DNA of 24,454 nucleotides, taken from positions 1-24,454 of the forward strand of contig CAYGPD010000047.1 in the NCBI GenBank assembly GCA_964351655.1, given 5' to 3'. A program made the translations under genes and the position numbers. Source of the stretch: Hirschia sp964351655. Lineage in GTDB: Bacteria > Pseudomonadota > Alphaproteobacteria > Caulobacterales > Hyphomonadaceae. How positions within the stretch are numbered: the first letter of the stretch is position 1; each line of letters begins with the position of its first letter. The notes under the pieces were generated by a model. It saw nothing but the letters and a program-made list of their open reading frames with translations. It ran no database searches and was not told the origin of the DNA. Positions 1 to 7,835 of this stretch are shown here, one piece after another.

Positions 1-48
1 GGCGCACTCGGTAAATTCGCACCCATCTGCGGACTGAATGTATAGGGA

Positions 49-1713
49 TTAATTCTCTGAATCTGATTTAAGTCCCAAAGCAAACCACTGCCCACTTCCA
101 TCACCTGTATCGAGAAATTGAACTTCAAACTCGTCTGGTAAATTTCGATTAGAAAATTCAATTACTGTCCAATGATTTGACGCTGGTACAGATTGTAAGA
201 ATTGCTTTTCGTGATTCAGAACTACAATTTTTTGAATTTCATCTGAAGCTTCACTTCGATAAATTACTTTATCTCCCCGCTTCATTTTAAGCGTGATATC
301 GCCTGTATCAGCATCTGATCCTACAAAAGACCCAATGACACTGTAACCAGCTGGCAATGATGATATTCCAGATATAGCTGTTGAATAATCGAAGCCAGAT
401 ATATTGTTTTCAACAATGCTCTGGGATTTCAATATTTCTGTAGTCTCCAAATCAATGAATTGTAAAACATCTACCGTCCGATAAGGAAATGTTGCGCTCG
501 TGGACGATTGCCCTGTATCCCCTGCCATCCTTCGACAATCCTCAGCGGCGACTTTCATACTCCATGCCCTTGCACTCACGCCGTCAAATTGTACAGGCAA
601 ATAGTAATCACCATCAAACTGGCCACAGGACTTAACATGCTGTTTCCAATGTAAATTATCATGAGTTCGAGTTAATACCGGAAGCATATTGATAATCGAA
701 AGAGCAAAACATCCCAGTGCAATATATCGAATAAACTTACTTACATCAGAAAAGAAGATGTGAATTAAAAACCAACTGAGAACGATATATGGAAAGAAGA
801 AATACCTCTCTCCAGTAAGGGCAGGATTTAATGCCGCAATATCTACTCTCGCAACGGACAACAGAGTTGATGCCACCCATAAATACGCCAATGCCCAAAC
901 TACTGGCTTCTCTTTTTGTCGAAATAAGCAGATCGAAATAAAGACCGCAATTAATACTCCAGAAATCCACTGAAGAGACGGCAATAAAACCCCAATAGTA
1001 TAGCTACCCAAAAACACCGGAATTGTCTGAACCAATGCCCCTAATTCAAACTGACTAGGGTCACGGTGCGTATCCATCATGAAAGCAACTTGAATTGCTG
1101 TGAAAACAGTAGCCGTGAGTGCTATTATGAGTTCAGGACGTTTATTCTTTGCTATCAATACCTTTCCCCAGAACAACGGCAAAGTAACGATACATACAGG
1201 AGAGGAAAGAGACGCTAACCCAATAAAAATTGATCTAAACCAAATGTTTTTGGGCGTTTCTTCCCAAAAAATGAATATAAATAATAGCAGTGCTCCCCAC
1301 CAAAATGTATATAGTGGAATCCCCAACGTCTCAGGTCTTGTCGGCACTAATATACACGCAACCCCCAACAGAATGCCTCCCTTCAACTGAAGAGACTTCC
1401 GGCTTACCACCAAAAGAACGAAGATCGTGAAAGCCCAAGCGACGACAACAGAAATTAAGGGGTAATTAGCAAGAGAAATAGACGCTGAAACGGCTGTAAT
1501 TAACTTAGGTATTAGTATTATATAGCCATTTACTGGCTCTAATATACTTGACCATCCGTCGGAAATATAAGCTGCCAAATTACGAGGCCCATCCTCATTC
1601 CATACTTCTGGCAATAGGAGACGATTCCCAGCCCTTAAAAAAACGAGCAGCACAAAGACAAGACTCGCAATTAGAAGACTCGATCTCAAATCGATATTAA
1701 GTACTTTTTTCAA
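49..1713 (-). CDS. GT-C-like multi-pass membrane protein with C-terminal GQW domain
   Basis: Polytopic membrane protein of about 554 residues from a TTG start at 1713. I see roughly 11-12 hydrophobic segments, then a soluble C-terminal part of about 170 residues. The first loop holds an acidic pair (WNEDGP, near residues 38-43) followed by EPVNGY. Acidic residues in the first external loop are usual in GT-C enzymes, which use polyprenyl-phosphate sugars in the periplasm. The last ~100 residues (nt about 54-360) carry GSFVGSDADTGDI and GQWFA, shared with the upstream neighbour. It is the last gene of an apparent five-gene operon with pentofuranose-lipid enzymes, so a glycosyltransferase role is inferred, not proven. 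Start: the reading frame stays open to a TTG at 1845, but that would overlap the neighbour by 71 nt. ATG at 1731 lacks a Shine-Dalgarno, while TTG at 1713 has a G8 run just upstream. Base composition is AT-richer than region B. Confidence 0.72.
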   Translation of the reverse strand: MKKVLNIDLRSSLLIASLVFVLLVFLRAGNRLLLPEVWNEDGPRNLAAYISDGWSSILEPVNGYIILIPKLITAVSASISLANYPLISVVVAWAFTIFVLLVVSRKSLQLKGGILLGVACILVPTRPETLGIPLYTFWWGALLLFIFIFWEETPKNIWFRSIFIGLASLSSPVCIVTLPLFWGKVLIAKNKRPELIIALTATVFTAIQVAFMMDTHRDPSQFELGALVQTIPVFLGSYTIGVLLPSLQWISGVLIAVFISICLFRQKEKPVVWALAYLWVASTLLSVARVDIAALNPALTGERYFFFPYIVLSWFLIHIFFSDVSKFIRYIALGCFALSIINMLPVLTRTHDNLHWKQHVKSCGQFDGDYYLPVQFDGVSARAWSMKVAAEDCRRMAGDTGQSSTSATFPYRTVDVLQFIDLETTEILKSQSIVENNISGFDYSTAISGISSLPAGYSVIGSFVGSDADTGDITLKMKRGDKVIYRSEASDEIQKIVVLNHEKQFLQSVPASNHWTVIEFSNRNLPDEFEVQFLDTGDGSGQWFALGLKSDSEN

Positions 1714-1716
1714 TTT

Positions 1717-1724
1717 CCCCCCCC
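1717..1724 (-). repeat. G8 homopolymer at the translation start of the distal GT-C-like gene
   Basis: Eight consecutive G on the minus strand (C on the plus strand) lie between the ATG candidate at 1731 and the TTG candidate at 1713. If TTG is used, the run sits 3 nt before the start and could act as the Shine-Dalgarno. If ATG is used, the run is inside codons 3-5 and a one-base slip would shift the frame. Such tracts can vary in length by slipped-strand mispairing. Whether this one varies cannot be told from one sequence. Confidence 0.5.
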
Positions 1725-1774
1725 ACCACATAAGCAGCAAGTGTTTTCGGCTACATGAACGTAGATTATATTCT

Positions 1775-3703
1775 TTAGTCTTTCGAAAGTTGAGAACTGC
1801 GCATCGCCACAGCACTCCATTGTCCCCACTGCTTACCGTCGTCAATCAAATTTATCGTAACTTGACTATGTTGTCCCAAATCTATTCTCAACCATCTATC
1901 TACGACTACGCCACTGGATTCATATAAGAGTATCCCATTACTCTCTACGCGCAAAGACTGGTGTTCTGCGGAAGGGCCTGTACAGTAATAAATGTATCGC
2001 CCATTGGAAGCATTGATCTCTATATCCGCAATGTCAGCGTCTGATTGAACAAAGCTTCCGTATACTTCAATGTCTTTTACTAGGGTGTCATTAAAATCTC
2101 GACCAATAACACTGCCGATCACAGAATCCATCTGATACATATTAGCGCTTTTTAATTCATACTTATCAATTAAATCCGTTCGGTGGATGTTAAATAACAG
2201 AAAACTCAAAAAGCCCGGGACTATCAAGACAAAAGCTTGCACATAATTCTTGTATTTATTTGTCCAGTTTTGAGTGCCTAAAAACACAGCTAGAACAACA
2301 TTAAATACAATCAAGATAGGTAAAATGTAGGGACCTTCATGCATTGATTTTGCGCCATCAAAAGGCAGCGCAAACCATACCAATGCCATCAACAAAATAA
2401 GCGCGTTTATAGCAATAATAATTTTATGACGCCAAAATAAAATTGGTATAATAAGTAGTGAGAACAGTCCCACAGACAAGTACAATCTGCCGAAACTCTG
2501 TTCGACATATTGAGTGGCACCCTGCAAGCCATAACTGGTAAGATCAAATACTTTTGCTTGCAAAAAGAATGAAGTGCTTATCCGATCCCACAAATCTGAA
2601 ATTTCAAAATTTCTATATTTTTCACTGAACACCTCTTTTAAACTTTCTGGAACAACCTCTATTTGCCCAAGTAAATGCCATTTCAATAGACGGTCCCCCG
2701 GAGGTTGGACTATTTTTTGATAAAAAACCCAAGGCAAATTTAAAACCAAAAAGCTCAAAAAAATCACGCAACCATGACCTAAACCGCGTAATGAACGGTT
2801 CTGTAATACGTAGACAATAGCTATCGCGGGAATAGCGAAGGCCGTTCCTCCATGTGATAGGTATGAAAGAGCTAACGCAATTGCAGCGCAGATTCGCAAT
2901 GTTAAGGTGTTTTTTTGTTCTGATATGAAAAGACTATAAATAGCTAACAAAAGAAAAGTAGCGGCGAAAATTTTAGGCCATAGAAAAAATAAATTATGAA
3001 AAAACAGTGGTGTCGAAACAAAACAAAATGCGATTATTATTTTATCCGACAGTCTTAAAGTTTTCCCTAGCAGCTCATTTATACTCATTATGGCAACTGG
3101 AACCAGAATAAGTTGCGTACCTACCCCTGCATACAAATAGGTATCTTGAAGTTCAACAAACGGCACACTGAAAAAGAGGACAGCACCAGAAAAGAGAGGT
3201 GGCCTATCGCTACCAAGCCAATCTCCGAAAGCCAAAAGCCGACCTTGCACAAGACTTTCTGAAAACATAAGCGAAATTTTGTAATCAATCGGTAGGCCTA
3301 ATATAAAATTATTCGCTGGTCTCTCAAAAGAAAAACTGTCGTAAGGATAAAATTGAAACGCGTAAGAAACCAATGCAGCTAAAGCAATAACAATGCTGTT
3401 TTCTACAAATTCTTGTTTATATTTAATTAGTAATTCTTGGTTCCTCCATCCCCAAAGTAACAAGGCACATAGAGCAGGTATTAGGGAATATCGAAATAGT
3501 ATTGAGATGTTATGTGAATATAGAGACAAATAGGTCGCTGCGAGTATGCAGGGAAAAAGCGTCAAAACACCTGTAAAAATAATGGGAAGGTTTCCCAACC
3601 CATTTTTGACATACCTTTTGGTAAAAGCACCAATCATCATGATAAATGCATATATAAATAAAGCCCAAAGCATTCCGACGGACATTTGAATTATATTTTG
3701 CAT
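1775..3703 (-). CDS. GT-C-like integral membrane glycosyltransferase with C-terminal GQW domain
   Basis: A 642-residue polytopic membrane protein with many hydrophobic segments from the N-terminus to about residue 500. An extracytoplasmic loop near residues 136-173 has PIDYKISLMF and GDWLGSDRPPLFSG. The acidic residues D140, D161 and D166 and the DRPPL string resemble the first loops of PMT/ArnT-like (GT39/GT83-type) GT-C enzymes. The last ~95 residues contain GSFVQSDADIADI and GQWSA, matching the C-terminus of the downstream neighbour, and are probably a periplasmic beta-rich domain. It lies 47 nt after the dprE2-like gene on the same strand, so a donor such as polyprenyl-P-arabinofuranose is a reasonable inference. 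A flippase or polymerase role is possible. GC content is low: 17 of 60 bases are G or C at 2941-3000, against 31 of 60 at 4741-4800. ATG at 3703 was chosen; an in-frame ATG at 3685 is an alternative. Confidence 0.75.
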   Translation of the reverse strand: MQNIIQMSVGMLWALFIYAFIMMIGAFTKRYVKNGLGNLPIIFTGVLTLFPCILAATYLSLYSHNISILFRYSLIPALCALLLWGWRNQELLIKYKQEFVENSIVIALAALVSYAFQFYPYDSFSFERPANNFILGLPIDYKISLMFSESLVQGRLLAFGDWLGSDRPPLFSGAVLFFSVPFVELQDTYLYAGVGTQLILVPVAIMSINELLGKTLRLSDKIIIAFCFVSTPLFFHNLFFLWPKIFAATFLLLAIYSLFISEQKNTLTLRICAAIALALSYLSHGGTAFAIPAIAIVYVLQNRSLRGLGHGCVIFLSFLVLNLPWVFYQKIVQPPGDRLLKWHLLGQIEVVPESLKEVFSEKYRNFEISDLWDRISTSFFLQAKVFDLTSYGLQGATQYVEQSFGRLYLSVGLFSLLIIPILFWRHKIIIAINALILLMALVWFALPFDGAKSMHEGPYILPILIVFNVVLAVFLGTQNWTNKYKNYVQAFVLIVPGFLSFLLFNIHRTDLIDKYELKSANMYQMDSVIGSVIGRDFNDTLVKDIEVYGSFVQSDADIADIEINASNGRYIYYCTGPSAEHQSLRVESNGILLYESSGVVVDRWLRIDLGQHSQVTINLIDDGKQWGQWSAVAMRSSQLSKD

Positions 3704-3750
3704 TTTACACCATAATTACGCATGAAACTGGTCTATTGGTCTCTTGAGAT

Positions 3751-4503
3751 CTACATATTTGTTTTATGCATGATTGGCATAGGCAAGCTGCGGACGATCA
3801 GCAAAATCCAACGCCAGATCCAAGGTGCGTAGACACGCACTCGTTTCTTAGCCACGGCGCTCATCATAACGTCTGCAATCTTTTCGGGTGTCGCCCAAAG
3901 CGGCCCACCTTTATTTGCAATATGGTCAGTCATCGGCGTATCAATAAATCCAGGCTTCACCAATGTCACATTGATATCTTTATCGACGGCAAAACGGTGT
4001 GCCATTCCCTCGGCCACCCGCTCCAATGCGCCTTTCGTGGCACCATAAAGATAATTGGATTGGCGACCACGATCGCCCGCAACAGACCCAATAATCACAA
4101 GCTTTCCATTTGCCTGTTCTTCAAATTTCATTGCAAACGCTTCACACCACATTGTCGCCGATACAAAGTTCACATCGATGATGGATTTAACGTCGTTAAT
4201 ATCGTTTTGAAGGTCCTGCTGCTCGCCCAACATCCCATATGCCAGAAGCACTTGATCAATTTGCGTTGCTTGCCCGACGATCTGCGCATACATGCCACCC
4301 ACCGCTGCGGGGTCAGCAAGATTTCCAACCACGTTGAAAGACGTCTCATCGCCTCCCCTTGCGACCACATCCGCGCGAATATCATTCAATCTGGCTTCAT
4401 TTCGGCCCACCAAAACAAAGCGCGTTTTAGCCTTCGCAGCCACTTTGCGCATATATGCGATTGCAACAGCAGATGTTGCGCCTAAAACGACAAGTGTTTG
4501 CAT
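3751..4503 (-). CDS. dprE2: DprE2-like SDR: polyprenyl-P-2-keto-pentofuranose reductase
   Basis: A 250-residue short-chain dehydrogenase/reductase. The nucleotide-binding loop is GATSAVA (residues 8-14), the form seen in DprE2-type reductases rather than the usual TGxxxGIG. The catalytic residues look intact: N112, S140 (in IIGSVAGDRG), Y153 and K157 (YGATK). In mycobacteria DprE2 reduces decaprenylphosphoryl-2-keto-erythro-pentofuranose with NADH to decaprenylphosphoryl-D-arabinofuranose, completing epimerisation at C2 together with DprE1. The ATG lies only 3 nt after the stop of the DprE1-like gene, so the two are probably translationally coupled, as expected for partner enzymes. Without the neighbour this could only be called a generic SDR; the pairing makes the assignment convincing. 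The lipid chain length in this organism is unknown. A 239-codon open frame on the opposite strand is a shadow. Confidence 0.88.
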   Translation of the reverse strand: MQTLVVLGATSAVAIAYMRKVAAKAKTRFVLVGRNEARLNDIRADVVARGGDETSFNVVGNLADPAAVGGMYAQIVGQATQIDQVLLAYGMLGEQQDLQNDINDVKSIIDVNFVSATMWCEAFAMKFEEQANGKLVIIGSVAGDRGRQSNYLYGATKGALERVAEGMAHRFAVDKDINVTLVKPGFIDTPMTDHIANKGGPLWATPEKIADVMMSAVAKKRVRVYAPWIWRWILLIVRSLPMPIMHKTNM

Positions 4504-4506
4504 GGT

Positions 4507-6024
4507 TCAACTTTCAGTTTTTGGGGCCTCAATTGAGGCATTTGGATCTGGAATTTCTTCAGGAGATAGTGGGCGAGATGGTTCGGTCTCAATCATCGTG
4601 TCTTCGCTCAGAACAGGTTGTTCTTGCACAACATCAAGCGTCTGAGGGGTCACACGACGCCAAAAGGACGACGATATTTTGGGATCACGCGCCTCTTCAA
4701 GTGCGCGCCAATTAGGATAGGTCGCCTGAAAATGTTCAGCTGACATACGGCCATCTTTCGCAGGATATAATCGCCCCTTATGCGTCGCGACAATGGCATC
4801 AAGCCGATCTAAAAGCGCGCGGGTTTTCTTTCCTCTATTGGCAAAATCCAAAGCAAGACTAACCCCCTCCATGCAAAATGACATTTTGCCGGGCGATGTT
4901 TCGGGGCCATGCACTTTTAAAACAGCCAAAAAGGATCCCTGACCACTGCGCCCAATCTCTTTAAGCAGAGCCTCTATCCCCGCTTTGCTATGTTCTGGTG
5001 GAATAATGCATTGATGTTGAAAAAAACCCTTTTTGCCGTAAAGCTTATTCCAGCCAGCAATCCCATCGAGCGGATAGAAAAACGGATCGTAATGCTGACG
5101 CCCAACAAAAGTGGCACCCGGACGCGCTCTATATAACATATTGAAAATAGAGATTGTTAGCCGGTTAAGTGTCCAGCTTGGCATAGAGAATGGGAAAGGT
5201 TTTGATTTATTCTGATGCGGTGCCAAACGTTCTGCAACTGGGCTGCGATCTGGTCCTTTGGGGGCAGGCTTCCCGCGAGAGAAAATACCTCTTCCCAATT
5301 TTTTGCCACGTGCAAAACAATCCACCCACATCACTGTATAGGGCCAGTCTTTGCTTTCTTCGCTCAGCTTGAAAAAGTCATCCAGATTAGCGCAATGCAT
5401 ATTCTCAATGTCTAAATAAGCTGACTTCACGGGCTTTAGCTGAATTTCAACCCAATTGATAAATCCAGTCAGTCCAAGTCCACCAATCGTCATTGCAAAC
5501 AAATCAGCGTTTTGGGTTGGAGAACATTCCAAAACACCTTTGTCTGACCTGTGCAATTGAAGACGCGTGATATGTGCACCAATACTGCCCGCCTGATGAT
5601 GGTTTTTTCCATGAACATCATTTGCAACAGCGCCGCCCAAAGTGACAAACTTTGTCCCAGGTGTGACTGGCAAAAACCACCCTTTCGGCACACAAATTTT
5701 TAGTAATTCATCAAAAGATAATCCGGCAGCCGCGCGAATAACGCCTGTTTTCCAGTCTGCCGCGATCATGTGATTGAAGCGAGAGGTTAGACACAGCGTC
5801 CCGCCTTCATTCAAAGCTACATCGCCATAAGAACGACCAAGCCCATGCCCCAGCAGGGTTCCATTTTGGTCAACCGTTTGCGCGTCTTCTAATGTTTCAG
5901 GATCAACGCTTTCAACACTGGTGTCGGCTTGAAACAGGTTGGATAGCTGCTTCACAGATCGGTCAGATGAAATCCGAACGAGTGTATGCTTAAACTTGTG
6001 AACACGTCCCCAGCTTACAGCCAT
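4507..6024 (-). CDS. dprE1: DprE1-like FAD oxidoreductase: polyprenyl-P-ribofuranose 2-oxidase
   Basis: About 505 residues from ATG at 6024. FAD-binding (PCMH/vanillyl-alcohol-oxidase type) signatures are GRSYGD (63-68), PVTPGTKFVTLGG (119-131) and VHGKNHHQAG (137-146), the last being characteristic of DprE1. The substrate-binding half has KLYGKKGFFQHQ and the YPAKDGR segment, whose lysine (about K423) corresponds by my remembered alignment to the active-site Lys418 of the M. tuberculosis enzyme. DprE1 oxidises the 2-hydroxyl of polyprenylphosphoryl-ribose; DprE2 then reduces the ketone. The segment EGVSLALDF has Ala (about A391) where the mycobacterial enzyme has the benzothiazinone-reactive Cys387. 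About 45 acidic, proline-rich residues follow the fold at the C-terminus and look like a disordered tail. GTG at 6033 is a possible longer start; ATG at 6024 gives the usual MxVSWGR beginning and overlaps the upstream stop by 10 nt. Confidence 0.9.
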   Translation of the reverse strand: MAVSWGRVHKFKHTLVRISSDRSVKQLSNLFQADTSVESVDPETLEDAQTVDQNGTLLGHGLGRSYGDVALNEGGTLCLTSRFNHMIAADWKTGVIRAAAGLSFDELLKICVPKGWFLPVTPGTKFVTLGGAVANDVHGKNHHQAGSIGAHITRLQLHRSDKGVLECSPTQNADLFAMTIGGLGLTGFINWVEIQLKPVKSAYLDIENMHCANLDDFFKLSEESKDWPYTVMWVDCFARGKKLGRGIFSRGKPAPKGPDRSPVAERLAPHQNKSKPFPFSMPSWTLNRLTISIFNMLYRARPGATFVGRQHYDPFFYPLDGIAGWNKLYGKKGFFQHQCIIPPEHSKAGIEALLKEIGRSGQGSFLAVLKVHGPETSPGKMSFCMEGVSLALDFANRGKKTRALLDRLDAIVATHKGRLYPAKDGRMSAEHFQATYPNWRALEEARDPKISSSFWRRVTPQTLDVVQEQPVLSEDTMIETEPSRPLSPEEIPDPNASIEAPKTES

Positions 6025-7463
6025 TTTTCCCACACAATCCGCGTTTCTTCTAACCCTAGAACAATTGCAGCGACAGCCAGACAGATCAGTGAAATTCTAT
6101 CCTTCACCGCATAAAGCACAGGATCATCATTTAGCTCACCCCTGCCCGCAACTAACCAAATACGCATGAACCACGCTGCGATTACAGCAGATATCACCAC
6201 CATAGCCGTCACGCTCTCAATAAGGCGATTAGGCGCTAGCAAACCGTAAATCGCAAAAGACAGCACAGCAGAATAGGCGGTTGCTGCACCAAATGCCATT
6301 AACATGTGATGGTCGTCTGCTCTGTAACCACGTCCAGCGACTTTGGTTTTTCCGCTCGATTTTTTTACTTCAACATACCGCTTGGCGAGTGCAAGACTCA
6401 AAAACGTCAAGCCAATAAACGTCATCAGCCACGCTGTAGGCGGCGCTTGTACAATCACCGCACCAGCCCAAACGCGAAGACTAAATAAGCTTGCTAAAAC
6501 AAATACATCAACAATTGGAAGTCGTTTTAAACGAAATGAATATGCAATTGTTGTAATGGCATAAATAGCCAACACAATCGCAAATGCGCCACCTATAAAA
6601 TAAGACCAAATCAACGATCCCAACACCAATACCGTCATCACGGCAATTGACATTGGTACGCTCAGTTCTCCAGCCGCAATTTGACGTAACTTCTTTGTGG
6701 GATGCTTGCGATCATCTGGAATATCAAAGAGGTCATTTAGAATATACGTCCCGCTCGCCATCATACCAAAACAGATGAAGGCTTGCAGCAATGCTATCCA
6801 GTCCGTTGAGGCCAAAGAGGTCAGAATCAATCCGGGAACAACAAACAGCAACACATTCTTTGCCCACTGATGTAGCCGCATGGCTTTTCTAATGGGTCTA
6901 AAAAGGGAAGCTTTAGGAACAACCTCTTCGACTTGAACCGGCTGACCGTCATCTCTGAACAGACTATAAGATTTAGCGGGTGCATTAAATCCAAACCCGG
7001 ATTTGCTGTGCTTCCAAACTTTAAAATCCTGCTTGCTATTTCCAGCATATAAGAACCCGTCGGGACAATTATCTTGCAGAAATTGCGCTTTTCGCGAAGA
7101 CGTTAGATTAATTGCGTTGTCTGTCCCCTGCCAACGCGTAAAACCACCAAGGTGCTCCGCAATGCGGGTCACAAGCAAATGATCCGACCCTGATACAAGC
7201 CAAACCTCGCCGCCCTGATCCGTATGCTTGCGCATCAATTCAAGCGCTTTAGGCTCATAAGGAAGATGAGCTGGCTCGATATGGTGGCCAAATTTCTCCA
7301 CCATCCATCGTTTGCCATCTGGCAAAGATACGAACAGTTTAAATATCGCCAAAGGCAACAATAAGGGAGCCCAGCGCGCGCACAAAACGAGAAGTTCGTG
7401 CGTCGTGTCAGACTTTGTCAATGTCCCGTCTAAGTCCATGACTAGAATGTTCGAAGAACTCAA
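6015..7463 (-). CDS. HAD phosphatase-UbiA prenyltransferase fusion, DPPR synthase-like
   Basis: A 482-residue two-domain protein. Residues 1-165 are a HAD-superfamily domain: motif I DLDGT with D10 and D12, motif II Ser91 in LVSGSD, and a motif IV-like GNSKQD (141-146) in which the first acidic residue is Asn. Residues about 190-482 are a UbiA-type membrane domain with NDLFDIPDDRKHPTK (243-257, NDxxDxxxD pattern) and a second motif around D319 near LKRLPIVDVFVLASL. In mycobacteria the UbiA homologue Rv3806c joins phosphoribose from PRPP to decaprenyl phosphate. Adjacency to DprE1 and DprE2 makes that the likely reaction here. The HAD domain could remove the 5-phosphate from the product, a step done in mycobacteria by a separate enzyme; this is inference. 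The start is TTG at 7463, supported by AGGGGG 7 nt upstream. First gene of the operon; a different UbiA substrate remains possible. Confidence 0.85.
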   Translation of the reverse strand: MSSSNILVMDLDGTLTKSDTTHELLVLCARWAPLLLPLAIFKLFVSLPDGKRWMVEKFGHHIEPAHLPYEPKALELMRKHTDQGGEVWLVSGSDHLLVTRIAEHLGGFTRWQGTDNAINLTSSRKAQFLQDNCPDGFLYAGNSKQDFKVWKHSKSGFGFNAPAKSYSLFRDDGQPVQVEEVVPKASLFRPIRKAMRLHQWAKNVLLFVVPGLILTSLASTDWIALLQAFICFGMMASGTYILNDLFDIPDDRKHPTKKLRQIAAGELSVPMSIAVMTVLVLGSLIWSYFIGGAFAIVLAIYAITTIAYSFRLKRLPIVDVFVLASLFSLRVWAGAVIVQAPPTAWLMTFIGLTFLSLALAKRYVEVKKSSGKTKVAGRGYRADDHHMLMAFGAATAYSAVLSFAIYGLLAPNRLIESVTAMVVISAVIAAWFMRIWLVAGRGELNDDPVLYAVKDRISLICLAVAAIVLGLEETRIVWEKWL

Positions 7464-7470
7464 CTTATTG

Positions 7471-7476
7471 CCCCCT
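7471..7476 (-). promoter_or_regulatory. Shine-Dalgarno supporting the TTG start of the HAD-UbiA gene
   Basis: AGGGGG on the minus strand ends 7 nt before TTG at 7463. No ATG or GTG lies in a better position before the HAD motif I, so this site decides the start. Confidence 0.65.
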
Positions 7477-7549
7477 AATATTCAATGATAGCTAACTATG
7501 TCAGCAGCAACGCTCTGGGTTTAATAGGCAACGTCTGCCCAAAGTCCAG

Positions 7550-7578
7550 AATAATATGGTTAAATGAGCTATATTATT
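7550..7578. repeat. 8-bp inverted repeat with 13-nt spacer in the divergent region
   Basis: AATAATAT (7550-7557) and ATATTATT (7571-7578) are exact reverse complements. The site lies about 90-115 bp upstream of the HAD-UbiA start and overlaps its possible -10 region, so it could be an operator. AT-rich repeats of this size also occur by chance. Confidence 0.35.
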
Positions 7579-7743
7579 TCCACTGACACAACATCAAGCA
7601 AAACCATTTTTAAAAAAAGCAACATAAGAGTCCATTTCATATTGCTGCCGCAAATAGGAAGCATGTTTTTTCGCCTAATAGGATAGTCTGCCTCCAAATC
7701 ATACATGTTCCCCGTTTTTCTTCACAGATTCAATCCATTGAAC

Positions 7744-7753
7744 TTGACGTCAA
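7744..7753. promoter_or_regulatory. Perfect 10-bp palindrome TTGACGTCAA, possible operator or -35 region
   Basis: TTGACGTCAA is its own reverse complement and lies 82 bp upstream of the 1403-codon gene. Its left half also matches a -35 box (TTGACG). It could be a dimeric regulator site, but one copy is weak evidence. Confidence 0.3.
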
Positions 7754-7835
7754 ACACACCAACATTTAGCAGAGCATACTAGTCTAAGGGCGTAAGAATA
7801 GTCGGTAGAGTATTGAGATATAAGTAGGTACACCT

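Larger units (their letters stand above)
7464..7835. other. Divergent intergenic region between the two main operons
   Basis: These 372 bp separate the leftward pentofuranose operon from the rightward export operon and should hold both promoters. The region is AT-rich and I see no convincing gene in it. For the leftward operon a weak candidate is TTGATG about 18 nt before TATAGC around 7565-7600 (minus strand). For the rightward operon TTGACG at 7744-7749 could be a -35 box, but no good -10 box follows at the right distance. It also contains the 8-bp inverted repeat and the 10-bp palindrome listed separately. Alphaproteobacterial promoters are often poorly conserved, so these calls are tentative. 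Confidence 0.5.

Noticed and set aside
1714..1845. N-terminal extension of the distal GT-C gene to a TTG at 1845
   Set aside because: It would overlap the conserved C-terminal GQWSA region of the upstream gene by 71 nt, and the extra residues are charged and unlike a membrane-protein start.
49..3703. The two GT-C genes as one gene broken by a frameshift
   Set aside because: Each has its own complete membrane part and its own copy of the C-terminal domain; they are separate genes.
3766..4485. Plus-strand 239-codon open frame
   Set aside because: Lies fully antisense to the DprE2-like gene, whose catalytic motifs are intact; its translation is Cys/His-rich and low in sense, typical of a shadow frame.
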